Assembly (NCBI GenBank): GCA_003554735.1
Contig: PWHE01000029.1
Coordinates: 1-32,373 of the forward strand
Source of the DNA: Mollicutes bacterium
Lineage (GTDB): Bacteria; Bacillota_I; Bacilli_A; Izemoplasmatales; Izemoplasmataceae
Reading direction: 5' to 3'
DNA length: 32,373 nt
The first letter of the stretch is position 1. Every line of letters begins with the position of its first letter. This document shows positions 1 to 10,058 of the stretch, in pieces. The notes under the pieces were generated by a model, which did no database searches, was not told the DNA's origin, and was given only the letters and a program-made list of their open reading frames with translations. A program made the translations under genes and the position numbers.

Positions 1-49
1 ACGTCGTATCATGACATCGTTCAATGGCTTGAAACTTAAAAGTGCATAA

Positions 50-82
50 GAAAAGCACCATCATTTGAAATGACGGTGCTTA
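50..82 (-). terminator. Rho-independent-type terminator at the end of the purine cluster
   Basis: Inverted repeat AAGCACC(53-59)/GGTGCTT(75-81) with inner TCATTT/AAATGA. On the minus strand the hairpin is followed by TTTTCTTAT. Confidence 0.8.
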
Positions 83-127
83 GCGTTTCAACTTACTGAC
101 CCCTATCCTTGACAGAGAGTCTTTTGT

Positions 128-1111
128 CTATTTGTCGCCCATGGTCATCGTCATGACCGCTTTGGCGGTGTGAAGACGGTTTTCCGCTTCCTGATAAACC
201 ACCGACTGCGGCCCGTCAATGACACTGTCCTCCACTTCATTCCCCCGGTCCGCCGGCAAGGCGTGCATATAGTTGCAATCGGGCTTCGCCCGTTTCATCA
301 TCGCCTCGGTGCACTTCCAATGCCTGTTCGCTTCAAGCGCTTCATCGATCACATCATCGGATTCATTGCTGGCCCATGATCCCCAGTTTTTCGGTATGAT
401 GATGTCCGCGTCCTGGTAGGCTTCTTCCATATTGTTCGTGACCTTGAACGACCCACCGTTCGCTTCGGCGTTCTTGCGCGCTTTGTCAATCACCCATTCC
501 GGCAATTCCCAGCCCTTGGGGTGAGCGAGTACGACATCCATGCCGTAGCGCGGAAACAAAAGCGACTGCGTCAACGGCACACTGATCGGTTTTTTGTGGG
601 AAGTCGCGTACGCCCAGATGATGGATACCTTTATGTTTGAGGTGCGCCCTTTGACCTCCTGGATGGTCATCAGGTCGGCCAGCCCCTGGAAAGGGTGATA
701 AAGGTCGCACTGGAGATTCATCACCGGCACCGATGCATGGCGTTCCATTTCCCTGATGAATGCGTTCCCGCTTTTCCAAAAACAGTTGCGGCACGCAATC
801 GCATGGCCGTAGCTTGAAAGGATGATGGCGGTGTCCTTTCCGGTCTCACCGTGGGAGATTTGCATGGTTGACGTATCGAGGAAGTTTCCGTGTCCTCCAA
901 GCTGCGCGATGCCCGCTTCCATCGAGTTGCGGGTGCGGGTGGATTGTTCAAAGAACATCAGGAAGGACGTTTTGTTTTTGAGATAGTCCGTCGTCTCGTT
1001 GTTGCGGAATTTCTTTTTGAGTTGCTTGGACACTTCGAGCAAGTCGTCGATGCCTTGTCTGTCCCAGTCCTCAAGTGTCACAAAATGTTTGCCTTTATAT
1101 TTCGGTTTCAT
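128..1111 (-). CDS. ygeW: YgeW-like knotted carbamoyltransferase
   Basis: Motifs [30 protein letters not shown] and [19 protein letters not shown] are typical of the carbamoyltransferase family. ATG at 1111 (MKPKYKG) overlaps the upstream stop (ATGA). Cluster context fits YgeW. Confidence 0.85.
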   Translation of the reverse strand: MKPKYKGKHFVTLEDWDRQGIDDLLEVSKQLKKKFRNNETTDYLKNKTSFLMFFEQSTRTRNSMEAGIAQLGGHGNFLDTSTMQISHGETGKDTAIILSSYGHAIACRNCFWKSGNAFIREMERHASVPVMNLQCDLYHPFQGLADLMTIQEVKGRTSNIKVSIIWAYATSHKKPISVPLTQSLLFPRYGMDVVLAHPKGWELPEWVIDKARKNAEANGGSFKVTNNMEEAYQDADIIIPKNWGSWASNESDDVIDEALEANRHWKCTEAMMKRAKPDCNYMHALPADRGNEVEDSVIDGPQSVVYQEAENRLHTAKAVMTMTMGDK

Positions 1112-2322
1112 TGTTCGCCTCCTTGCTTTTGTCTGAGATACATGCCGGGAATCGCCGCATAGAGTGCTGCCGCTTTCCAAAGGTGATGTTTTTCGGTCTT
1201 TTCGTTCGGTGCGTGGGCTTCGACTTCATGCCCCGGTCCGAAACCGATGCATGGAATGTCGTAGCGCCCCATGATCGAGACCGCATTGGTCGAAAAAGTC
1301 CATTTGTCGATCTTCGGGGTCACATTGAACAGCTTCTCATAGCTTGTCGCCAAGGTTTTGGTCGCAATATGATCTTCGGGAAGGACCCAGTAGGGAAAGT
1401 ATAAATCGGTCGGATAGACGAGTCCGGTGTACGAAGGTTTCTCATAGCGATACATGCTCACTTCCGCGTTTGCCGCCTTGACGGATGGGAGGTTGCGAAT
1501 CTCATCCAGCGCCATTTCATGGGTTTCACCATCGGTAAGACGACGGTCGATCGAAAGCGCGCACCCGTCGGCGACTGCGCAGCGCGAAGGCGACTGCGAA
1601 TAGATTTCGCTGACCGTGAGCGTGCCTTTGCCCAAAAACGGATCGTCTTTGAGCGTATGGTTCAAATCTTCGAGTTCACGCAGAATCGGACCCATTTTGA
1701 AGATGGCGTTATCCCCTCGTTCAGGCGCACTTCCGTGGCAGGATATGCCCGAGGTGGACACCTTGATCTCCATGCGGCCGCGCTGGCCTCTGTAGATATT
1801 GAGCGAGGTCGGTTCGGTGATGACGACGAACTCGGGACGGACGCCTTCTTCTTCGACGATATACTGCCAGCAAAGTCCGTCACAATCCTCCTCTTGCACG
1901 GTGCCGGTGATCAAAAGGGTATAATCGTCCTCAAGTCCGAGGTCCTTGATGATCTTGCCGGCGTACACCATCGCGGCCATGCCGCCTTCTTGGTCCGATG
2001 TGCCTCGACCGCCGACATAGGTATCGTCTTCGAAACCTTCGTATGGATCAAAGTTCCAGTTTTTCATCTCGCCCACGCCGACCGTGTCGATGTGCGCGTC
2101 CATCGCGATCAACGTTTTTCCGTTGCCGATGGTCCCATGGATATTCCCCATTTTGTCGATCCGAATCGTATCGAAGCCGACCGTTTCCATTTCCCTCTTG
2201 ATGCGGTCGATGACCTCGCCTTCCTCAGAGGATTCAGAAGGGATCCGGACCATGTCCCGTAAAAATTTGATGATGTCCTTTTCATAATGTTTCGCCTGTT
2301 TCACAATGTCGTCAAAATTCAA
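1108..2322 (-). CDS. ygeY: YgeY-like M20 family metallo-hydrolase (ArgE/DapE-like deacylase)
   Basis: [37 protein letters not shown] and [15 protein letters not shown] are M20 metal-site motifs. TTG start with upstream AAGGATG. Confidence 0.85.
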   Translation of the reverse strand: MNFDDIVKQAKHYEKDIIKFLRDMVRIPSESSEEGEVIDRIKREMETVGFDTIRIDKMGNIHGTIGNGKTLIAMDAHIDTVGVGEMKNWNFDPYEGFEDDTYVGGRGTSDQEGGMAAMVYAGKIIKDLGLEDDYTLLITGTVQEEDCDGLCWQYIVEEEGVRPEFVVITEPTSLNIYRGQRGRMEIKVSTSGISCHGSAPERGDNAIFKMGPILRELEDLNHTLKDDPFLGKGTLTVSEIYSQSPSRCAVADGCALSIDRRLTDGETHEMALDEIRNLPSVKAANAEVSMYRYEKPSYTGLVYPTDLYFPYWVLPEDHIATKTLATSYEKLFNVTPKIDKWTFSTNAVSIMGRYDIPCIGFGPGHEVEAHAPNEKTEKHHLWKAAALYAAIPGMYLRQKQGGEQ

Positions 2323-2328
2323 TGTATA

Positions 2329-3687
2329 TCATCCTTTTCTTTTTTTTGCGATTTTTTCGTTGTACACATGCACTTTGTCGTATTCAGCGTCCCAAAACGC
2401 CATGGATTTCATCGAATCAAGATACGTTCTGGAATAGCCGAATTTGAGCCAATCGTCTTCCTTTTGCTTGAACAAGCGGTCTTTTGCCGCTTGTCCGCGA
2501 GTGTCGATGATGTTGGAGGTGTCCGCCCTTCTGAAGATGTCCTTGAACCAGCGGCGCATCACAAAATCTTCCGTTTCCAAGTAACGTTCTTCAAGATTTT
2601 TCATGACGCTCGCATAGCGGTCAAAACCGTCGGTGGCCACCGTGACGACATTCTCATCGGGGCCGAGGTTGAGATGTTTCGCCATTTTGATCGCACCGAT
2701 GATGTTGAAGATGCCCGAAACACCGAACATGTCCCGCATCGATGCGAACATGTCGGGATCGATGCCATAGTCGGCGAGAACATTTGCACCGTCTCTGAAA
2801 ATTTTCAGTCCGCGGACCGCGTCATCATCAGGAATGAGCGTGATGAAGTCCGTATTCAAAACATTGTGGATGAGGGTGCACATCTTGTCTCCGATGCCTT
2901 CAACACGGTGCTGACCGCGTCCGCCGGTTGCGAGGGTCGAGCATTCATAGGGTTCCAAAGCGGCGATTTTCGCTTCGGGAAACACTTTCTTGACCTGGTC
3001 GCCTGCGGCTAACGTACCCGCTGAACCGGGCGCCGATGCGAAAAGGGCGATGCGGCTGTTTCCGACGCCTTGAACGGCTTCAATGGCGCTATAGCCTGTG
3101 ACGTGGCGGTGAAAACGATAGTTCGGCATCAGTTCAAACTGGGCCAAAGCGACATTTTCCGGTTTTTTATTCATTTCGTGGGTTTTTTCAAGGGTCAATA
3201 TGACGTCTGATTCCGTCCCCGGTGTCAGATCAAGGCTCGCGCCATACCCTTTGATGCGCTCATAGCGTTCCTGGCTCATCGTATCGGGCATGATGATGGT
3301 CGCATCGAATTTCATCAGATTGCAGATGTAGGCGACCCCGATACCGAAGTTGCCTGTGGATGGTCCTAGAATCCTGTGTTTCCCGGGGACGATGGTTCCG
3401 TCCACCGCGCCTTCGATCAGTGTCGAATAGGCGGGACCGACCTTGTGCGATCCGCTCGGAAAGTCCTTGCCGAGCAAAACCACAAGGTTTGCTTCGATCC
3501 CGGTCAGTGACTTCGGGAGTACAATACGGTTGATGGTCGCATCGTCGCGCCGCCAGGTGATATTGAAAAGATTGTAGGGGTCCAGTTCGTTATTTCTTGC
3601 GTTCAGTGCATGCTTGCGCACCGTTACATCCGCTTTCGTTGGATGCAGCATTTCTTCATAGGTTGGTCCGTATGGCATTTTATTCAT
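2329..3687 (-). CDS. Fold-type II PLP-dependent enzyme (cysteine/threonine synthase-like), substrate unknown
   Basis: PLP lysine motif KDFPSGSHKVGPA, GPSTGNFGIGVAY phosphate loop and overall tryptophan-synthase-beta-like layout. Lacks the DGNHG motif expected for YgeX. Confidence 0.7.
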   Translation of the reverse strand: MNKMPYGPTYEEMLHPTKADVTVRKHALNARNNELDPYNLFNITWRRDDATINRIVLPKSLTGIEANLVVLLGKDFPSGSHKVGPAYSTLIEGAVDGTIVPGKHRILGPSTGNFGIGVAYICNLMKFDATIIMPDTMSQERYERIKGYGASLDLTPGTESDVILTLEKTHEMNKKPENVALAQFELMPNYRFHRHVTGYSAIEAVQGVGNSRIALFASAPGSAGTLAAGDQVKKVFPEAKIAALEPYECSTLATGGRGQHRVEGIGDKMCTLIHNVLNTDFITLIPDDDAVRGLKIFRDGANVLADYGIDPDMFASMRDMFGVSGIFNIIGAIKMAKHLNLGPDENVVTVATDGFDRYASVMKNLEERYLETEDFVMRRWFKDIFRRADTSNIIDTRGQAAKDRLFKQKEDDWLKFGYSRTYLDSMKSMAFWDAEYDKVHVYNEKIAKKRKG

Positions 3688-4930
3688 GGGTTCCTCCTTT
3701 ACAATGCATCAGGTCTTTCAGTGCGTCCAAATCGTTGTTCAAGGTCGGAATCGCTTCAATGCGCGCTTTGAGCGCATCCGTATCCTTCAGGCCGTTGCCG
3801 GTATTGATGATGACGACGCTTTCGTCGCATTTTATGATGCCTTGTCTAAGGGCTTCAACGGCTCCGGCAAGCGAGGCGGCCGACGCCGGTTCGGCAAAGA
3901 CGCCTTCGGTTTTGCCGAGTCGTTCACTGGCACTGAGAATGTCACGGTCGCTGACCACCACATAATCGCCTCTTGAGGCTTGGGCGGCCCTCAGTGCCTT
4001 CACAGGATTCCTGGGGCGCGATACCGCGATGCTGTCCGCAAGCGTATCCTCATCCCATTCCCTTAATGGTCTCCCGTCTTTGAATGCTTGATAAAGCGGA
4101 GCGCAGCCTTCGCTTTGTACGCCCAGAAGCCTCGGTATCCGGTCCGTCATACCGATTGAATAAAGGTCGTAAAAGCCGTTATAAAGGGCCCCGATCGAAC
4201 ATCCGTCACCGACACTGATCACAACCCAGTCCGGCACGTTGAATCCTCGTTGTTCCGCAATTTCAAACGCTATCGTCTTTTTCCCTTCGACCATATTGGG
4301 ATTGATCGCGGCGTTACGGTTATACCAACCATAATGTTCGATGGCTTTTTTGGAAAGCGAGAACGCTTCTTTATAATCGCCTTTCACTTTGATGATGGTC
4401 GCGCCATAGGCGTGCAACTGCGTGAGTTTGCCTTTGGGAACACGTTCGGGCACGAAGATGACCGCCTTCAAACCGAGCCGCGCAGCATGTGCCGCAAGCG
4501 ATGACGCGGCGTTCCCCGTTGATGCGCAGGATATGGTGTCGTATCCCGTTTCGAGCGCCTTCATGCAGGCGACAAGCGAAGCACGGTCCTTCATAGAGCC
4601 GCTCGGATTGACGCCGTCATCCTTTATCCAAAGACTCTCAAAGCCAAGTGAAGCGCCGAGCCGGACGCTTTTATAAAGCGGCGTCATGCCGACATGCAGA
4701 GTTTTTGTGCAATCCGTTTCTTTCACGCTCATGAGTGGCCCATAGCGCCATATTGAAAGGTCAGGGTTATCTTTCAAATACTTTCTGTTCATCACCTTCC
4801 TGAGCTTTTCATAATCATAAATCGTGTCAAGAATGCCTTTTTCCTTGCACTTTTCACACGTAAGCACGTATTCATCCTTGTTGTGTATGGTACCGCAAAG
4901 TGTGCATCGATAGTGTTTGACGTATTCCAT
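3680..4930 (-). CDS. Threonine synthase-like fold-type II PLP enzyme with N-terminal zinc-ribbon-like CxxC pair
   Basis: YRCTLCGTIHNK...CEKCKEKG at the N-terminus; PLP motif VNPSGSMKDRAS; CASTGNAASSLAAHAARLGL; overlaps both neighbouring genes. Confidence 0.75.
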   Translation of the reverse strand: MEYVKHYRCTLCGTIHNKDEYVLTCEKCKEKGILDTIYDYEKLRKVMNRKYLKDNPDLSIWRYGPLMSVKETDCTKTLHVGMTPLYKSVRLGASLGFESLWIKDDGVNPSGSMKDRASLVACMKALETGYDTISCASTGNAASSLAAHAARLGLKAVIFVPERVPKGKLTQLHAYGATIIKVKGDYKEAFSLSKKAIEHYGWYNRNAAINPNMVEGKKTIAFEIAEQRGFNVPDWVVISVGDGCSIGALYNGFYDLYSIGMTDRIPRLLGVQSEGCAPLYQAFKDGRPLREWDEDTLADSIAVSRPRNPVKALRAAQASRGDYVVVSDRDILSASERLGKTEGVFAEPASAASLAGAVEALRQGIIKCDESVVIINTGNGLKDTDALKARIEAIPTLNNDLDALKDLMHCKGGTHE

Positions 4931-6648
4931 CAGGAAGACTCCTCAATCTCGACGATTTCGAATTTCTCGACATCGAAAAGGCCACGGTCGGTGATTTTCA
5001 GTGTCGGGATGACGGCCAAAGGAAGAAAGGCAAGTTGAATGAAAGGATCATCGATGGCGTTCGAAAGGCCCATAGAGCGCGTCGTCTTTTTCATCGTCTC
5101 CAATATTTCCGCAACTTGCTCCGGGTCCTGAGCGGTCATGATGCCGCTGATCTCAAGGGGGAGTGAATGAACGATTTCGCCTTCTTTGACCAGTACGATG
5201 CCACCGCCCATTTCGACGATTTTGCGCATGGCCGTTCGCATGGCCTCATCACTGTCGCCGACCATTACGAGATTGTGCGAATCGTGTGCGATGGTCATCG
5301 CGAGGGCGCCATTCTTGAGACCGAATCCCTCTACAAGCGCACTGGCGTGATTGCCGGTTTTGCCATGGCGTTCCACGACAGTGAGCTTCAGAATGTCGTC
5401 ATCGGGATTGTTGACGTACACGCCGTCCTCCACGCTTACGTTGCGAATCAGTTTTTTTGTCGTGATGTTGTTTTTGACCAAGCCGATGACTTTGACCTTG
5501 TCCGTCTTCAAGGGAATGGACAAGTCGATGGATTCAACATCGATGTGTACGGTATTGTGCACACCTTCGTCTCGAACGGTCTCCGTGGTAAAAAGCGCCT
5601 CGCCGCCAGAGGCGACATGCACGCCTTTTTTATACACGTCCCGGGCTTCGATCTTATCAAATGAACCGAATGTGAAAAAATCCGCTTGCCTTCCCGGTGC
5701 GATGGCACCGAGTCTTGAAAGTCCATAACAGTCCGCGGCATTGATGGTAGCCATCTGAATCGCCTTCATTGGCGGGACGCCAAGTCCGATCGCCAGGTTG
5801 ACGTTATGGTTGATATGTCCTTCAAGACGGATATCCTCCGGATGTTTGTCATCGGTGCAAAACAAAGCGCGTCGCATGGTGGCAACGGTGAGGCCGGGCA
5901 CAAGATCACGCACGTTCCGTGTGACCGATCCTTCCCGTAGATGGACATACATGCCTTTGTTGAGGCGGTCTTGCATTTCCTCGATGGTGCTGCATTCGTG
6001 GTCCGTCTGCACACCTGCGAGAATGTAGGCGTTCAAGTCCTTGTCCTTGAGACTCGGGGCATGCCCATCAATCGGACGGTTGTTCATCACAGCAATTTTT
6101 TCATGAATGTCCCTATCGCCGCCAAGGACGGCCGGATAGTTCATCACTTCACCAAGCCCAAGCACATGGTCGTTATCTTTCAATGCGCGGATGTCATCAA
6201 CCGAGATGGTTGCCCCTGCCGTTTCATAGTTCGTGGAGGGGACGCTCGAAGGGATCATGAAGTAGGTGTCTAGCAGATCGTTGCATGACGCCCTCAGCAT
6301 ATATTCGATGCCTTTGACGCCACTCACGTTGGCGATTTCATGAGGATCGGCGATGATGGTCGTGGTGCCCTTAGGGACGACGATACGGGGAAACTGCGCT
6401 GGCGAGACCATCGATGATTCGATGTGAACATGGCCGTCAATGAATCCCGGAGCGACAAAGCGTCCCATGAGATCAACGGTGGTTTCCCCTTCATACCCTT
6501 TACCGATGCCGATGATGATGCCGTCTTCCACTGCGATGTCCATTGTTTCCACGGATTCGTTGAACACATTGATGACTTGGCCGTTTTTGAATACGGTCTG
6601 ACATTTTTGAAGCCCGCGCGCTTTGTCCATTAAACGTTTTTTGTCCAT
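4930..6648 (-). CDS. ade: Adenine deaminase
   Basis: APGFIDGHVHIESSMVSPAQFPRIVVPKGTTTIIADPHEIANV and C-terminal IAHDSHNLVMVGDSDEAM are characteristic of the adenine deaminase (AdeC) family. Start taken at MDKKRL (6648). Confidence 0.9.
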   Translation of the reverse strand: MDKKRLMDKARGLQKCQTVFKNGQVINVFNESVETMDIAVEDGIIIGIGKGYEGETTVDLMGRFVAPGFIDGHVHIESSMVSPAQFPRIVVPKGTTTIIADPHEIANVSGVKGIEYMLRASCNDLLDTYFMIPSSVPSTNYETAGATISVDDIRALKDNDHVLGLGEVMNYPAVLGGDRDIHEKIAVMNNRPIDGHAPSLKDKDLNAYILAGVQTDHECSTIEEMQDRLNKGMYVHLREGSVTRNVRDLVPGLTVATMRRALFCTDDKHPEDIRLEGHINHNVNLAIGLGVPPMKAIQMATINAADCYGLSRLGAIAPGRQADFFTFGSFDKIEARDVYKKGVHVASGGEALFTTETVRDEGVHNTVHIDVESIDLSIPLKTDKVKVIGLVKNNITTKKLIRNVSVEDGVYVNNPDDDILKLTVVERHGKTGNHASALVEGFGLKNGALAMTIAHDSHNLVMVGDSDEAMRTAMRKIVEMGGGIVLVKEGEIVHSLPLEISGIMTAQDPEQVAEILETMKKTTRSMGLSNAIDDPFIQLAFLPLAVIPTLKITDRGLFDVEKFEIVEIEESS

Positions 6649-6652
6649 ACCT

Positions 6653-7504
6653 TCACTCCTTCGAGGCAATCTGTCTAAGAAACGCCTCAAGCAGATTCAT
6701 TGCGACTTTTTTGCGATAGGAACGGTTGCTTCGCTGATCATCGATCGGCTGGATATGCGGCTCATAGGCTTCAAGAATTTGCGGGATTTTTTCCTTTAGC
6801 TGATGGATGGATTGACCGCGTAACATGTGTTCGACGGATTTATCCTTGATGACCGTGGCGGCGACGGCACCGATCGCGATGCGGATATCTTTGATGATTC
6901 CCTTTTCATGACGGACGGCGCCTGCGAACGATGTTTTCGATATGGAGTCGGAAGCACGGCCGCCGACTTTGTTGAACACCGTGTAATCAAAAGCGTCGTC
7001 ATGAAGCTGGATTTCTTTAATCATTTCATCGCTTCTTCTGTCCGTTGTCCCAGGTCCCTTCACGTAATCATTGATGCGCACTTTTCGGACGCCTTCAGCA
7101 TTCACAAGCACGATGACACCATCCAGAAGATACGTGATCAGCAGACCATCGCCGGCCGGCGATGCATTGCCGATGTTGCCGCTCAATGTCGCCATGTTGC
7201 GGATGGCCGGCGAGGCGAAAAGGTGCAGGCATTCTTTCATGACGGAAGGAACATGCTCGTGATAGAGCAAGCTTTCAAGCGACGTGGTCGCACCTATTCT
7301 TAACACATTATTCTCACGTTTGATGTAGTCAAGCGCTTCGAGCGAACGGACATAGAGCATATTCTTCTTGAAATCAAGGCGGGTTTCGCTCCAAGCCCGG
7401 TTCTTCACCATCAGGTCCGTGCCTCCGTTGATGATCTGATAGTCGCCCTTCGCCAAATGTTCAAGCGCCTCGTCCAATGATTTGGGAATGACATTGTCTA
7501 CCAT
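6653..7504 (-). CDS. Molybdenum hydroxylase FAD-binding (medium) subunit, set A
   Basis: INGGTDLMV, ASPAIRNMATLSGNIGNASPAGD motifs of the XDH/CO dehydrogenase FAD subunit. Confidence 0.85.
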   Translation of the reverse strand: MVDNVIPKSLDEALEHLAKGDYQIINGGTDLMVKNRAWSETRLDFKKNMLYVRSLEALDYIKRENNVLRIGATTSLESLLYHEHVPSVMKECLHLFASPAIRNMATLSGNIGNASPAGDGLLITYLLDGVIVLVNAEGVRKVRINDYVKGPGTTDRRSDEMIKEIQLHDDAFDYTVFNKVGGRASDSISKTSFAGAVRHEKGIIKDIRIAIGAVAATVIKDKSVEHMLRGQSIHQLKEKIPQILEAYEPHIQPIDDQRSNRSYRKKVAMNLLEAFLRQIASKE

Positions 7505-7971
7505 AGGCCCTCACCTTCCTTGGCTGCGCGGCGGATGGCGTTGAAGATCATGTTGTAGCCCGTGCACCGGCAAAGATTGCCCGAGAGTCCGTGACGGATC
7601 TCGTCGTAGGAGGGGGCGGGATTGTTTTTAAGCAAGTATTCGGTGGCCATGACCATGCCCGGGGTACAAATGCCGCATTGTGAGGCGCCCTCTTTCAAAA
7701 AGGCCGTTTCGATGGCTTTGAACTTTTTCGTCTTTTTGTAGCCTTCGATGGTCATGACGGTTTTACCGTCGACCGATGCAAGCGGCAAAATGCAGCTTTG
7801 CACGATCTTGCCGTCGAGCAGCACACTGCACGCACCGCACTCGCCTTCGCCGCACCCTTCTTTCGCACCGGTCAAGCCGAGTTCCTTGCGCAAAACGTCA
7901 AGGAACCGGCGGTCCGCTGAAAGTTCACTGCGTATGGGTTTTCCGTTCAGAATGAAATCAATGGTCTTCAT
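7498..7971 (-). CDS. Molybdenum hydroxylase 2Fe-2S (small) subunit, set A
   Basis: GCGEGECGACSVLLDG and SQCGICTPGMVM...GNLCRCTGYNMI, two [2Fe-2S] motifs. Confidence 0.92.
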   Translation of the reverse strand: MKTIDFILNGKPIRSELSADRRFLDVLRKELGLTGAKEGCGEGECGACSVLLDGKIVQSCILPLASVDGKTVMTIEGYKKTKKFKAIETAFLKEGASQCGICTPGMVMATEYLLKNNPAPSYDEIRHGLSGNLCRCTGYNMIFNAIRRAAKEGEGLW

Positions 7972-10057
7972 GATTCATCAGCTCCATGAGGTGCTCGGGT
8001 GTGGCGGGGATTTTGTAGATGCGCCGGCCGATGGCCTGCTCAATTGCGAGCGCCACCGAAGGAGCACCGCCCACAAGCGTCAGTTCACCGGCGCCTTTCG
8101 CTCCGTACGGCCCAAGCGGGTAGGGGTTGTCAATTAACTTGTTGTGCATCCGTGGCGTGTCCGCCGCGGTCGGGATGATGTAGTCGGTAAGGTTCTTTTG
8201 AAGCAGTTTTCCGGCATTATGTTCCATTTTCTCAAGCGTCGCGTAACCTACCGCCTGAGCCTGGCCGCCATCGGCCTGCCCCAGAACGACACGTTCGTCG
8301 ATGGCTTTGCCAACATCATAGATGTTCCACATGTCTTTGACCTTCACTTCATAAGTGTTCGGGTCAACCGCCACTTCTGTCACGTTGATGCCCCAGGAGT
8401 AAGCGGGATAGGCGTCGCCTGTCATGGTGTCTTGGTCCCACTTGACATAATCGGGCTGTCGGTATGATTCCTCCACGACGAGTTCCTGTCCGCTGACCCA
8501 TTGCTCGGAGAGTTTCCGCGTCGCTCTGGCAACAAGACCGCCGACGACCATCATGGTTCGCGAAGCGACAGTGGGTCCGCTGTCGGTGACATAGCGGGTA
8601 TCGGGATTCTTGAAGTGCACGTTTTCAATCGGGATTTCCAGCAGGGATGCGACCAGTTTTCGCATCGTCGTTTTCGGACCTTGCCCCATATCGACGGCTG
8701 CGATCAGGATATGGACGTCATCCTTGTCATCCTTTTTCAAACGGATGCGGGCACGGATTTTCTCCTGTTCTCCGCTGCCTGTGAACCCACAACCGTGCAA
8801 GAACCAGCTCATGCCGATACCCTTGAAGACATCGGGATCCTGATAGGCCTTGTGTTTTTCATGATAAGCGGAATCCTCCATGATTGTCTCAAGCATCTCG
8901 TTGAGCAGAATCGGATCTCTGAAGACGCCGCCCGTGGCGGTCAAATCCCCTTGAGCGGCCATATGGCGCATTTTGTACTCAAGCGGATTCTCACCGAGGT
9001 CTTCGGCGATGTGATTGATGAACATTTCAATCGCGAAAATCATCTGTGGAGCACCGAAGCCTCTGAACGCACCGTTTGGTACGGTATTGGTCAGATAGAC
9101 GTCCCCTTTGCAGTTGACGTGATCAATCGTATAGGCGTTTGTGACTGCGAGCATGCCTCGGGAAAGCACCACTTGCGAGAGCCCCATATAGGCGCCGCCA
9201 TCGATGCCGATGTGACTGCGGATGCCCCGGATGTGCCCCGTTTCGTCAACAGCCGCTTCCATGTGTATTTTGGCCGGATGACGTTTGGTGGTCACTTCCA
9301 TGTCCTCTTCACGTTCAAAGACGAGTTTGATGGGCTTGCCGACCTTCGCCACGGCCACCGCAAGCTGACAGCCGATCAATGAGGGATATTCTTCTTTTCC
9401 ACCAAACGCGCCGCCGACAGCCGCTTGGATGACGCGGACCTTGTCATCGTCCATCCCCATGGTTGTTTTGACGGCGTTTTTTACATAATACGGACATTGA
9501 ATCGAGCCGATCAGTGTGACGCCATCGTTTTCGGGATAGCCGATGAAACCTTGCGGTTCGATGTAGGTCTGTTCCTGGTAGGATGTCTCATAGCCGTATG
9601 TGATGATCTTATGCGCCTTTTTGAAGGCGTGCTTGGGATTTCCTTTGGTAAATTCAAGCGCTTTGTGCGAGTCGCTGAGGTCAAAGACCGGGGTCTGTTC
9701 GTCATACGTGATCTTGACATCCCCGACAATGTCCTTGATGACTTCCTTGTCGGGACCCACAATCAGCATGATGGGTTCACCGATGTGATTGACCGAATTT
9801 TCTGCGAAAACGGGCCAATCCTCGTGCAGCATGTGCACGTAGTTCTCTGCGGGTATGTCGGCCGCATCCACGGTATAATACCCTTTCGGCATGGAAGGGA
9901 TGCTGATGTGTCTGATTCTCCCTTTGGCGATGGTGCTACGTATCGTCTTGGCATAAAGCATGCCTTCCATGGTGATATCCGATGTATATATGGCTTCGCC
10001 GGATATCTTTTCGCGGCCTTCGACGTTGTCGATCGATTTCGAGATATCGCGTTTCAT
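7958..10057 (-). CDS. Molybdenum hydroxylase large (molybdopterin-binding) subunit, set A; xanthine-dehydrogenase-like
   Basis: VGGAFGGKEEYPS, GAFRGFGAPQMIF, GAKGAGELTLVGG. Likely start MKRDISKSIDNVEG at 10057, not 10174 as in the ORF track. Confidence 0.88.
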   Translation of the reverse strand: MKRDISKSIDNVEGREKISGEAIYTSDITMEGMLYAKTIRSTIAKGRIRHISIPSMPKGYYTVDAADIPAENYVHMLHEDWPVFAENSVNHIGEPIMLIVGPDKEVIKDIVGDVKITYDEQTPVFDLSDSHKALEFTKGNPKHAFKKAHKIITYGYETSYQEQTYIEPQGFIGYPENDGVTLIGSIQCPYYVKNAVKTTMGMDDDKVRVIQAAVGGAFGGKEEYPSLIGCQLAVAVAKVGKPIKLVFEREEDMEVTTKRHPAKIHMEAAVDETGHIRGIRSHIGIDGGAYMGLSQVVLSRGMLAVTNAYTIDHVNCKGDVYLTNTVPNGAFRGFGAPQMIFAIEMFINHIAEDLGENPLEYKMRHMAAQGDLTATGGVFRDPILLNEMLETIMEDSAYHEKHKAYQDPDVFKGIGMSWFLHGCGFTGSGEQEKIRARIRLKKDDKDDVHILIAAVDMGQGPKTTMRKLVASLLEIPIENVHFKNPDTRYVTDSGPTVASRTMMVVGGLVARATRKLSEQWVSGQELVVEESYRQPDYVKWDQDTMTGDAYPAYSWGINVTEVAVDPNTYEVKVKDMWNIYDVGKAIDERVVLGQADGGQAQAVGYATLEKMEHNAGKLLQKNLTDYIIPTAADTPRMHNKLIDNPYPLGPYGAKGAGELTLVGGAPSVALAIEQAIGRRIYKIPATPEHLMELMNHEDH

Positions 10058-10058
10058 G

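Noticed and set aside
1519-2262. Long plus-strand ORF of 247 aa
   Set aside because: Antisense to the well-supported YgeY gene; composition is of a shadow frame (Arg/Asp/His-rich) with no recognisable motif. The same applies to the other plus-strand ORFs under minus-strand genes (for example 2287-3012, 8501-9382, 17135-18058, 20320-21459, 30686-31762).
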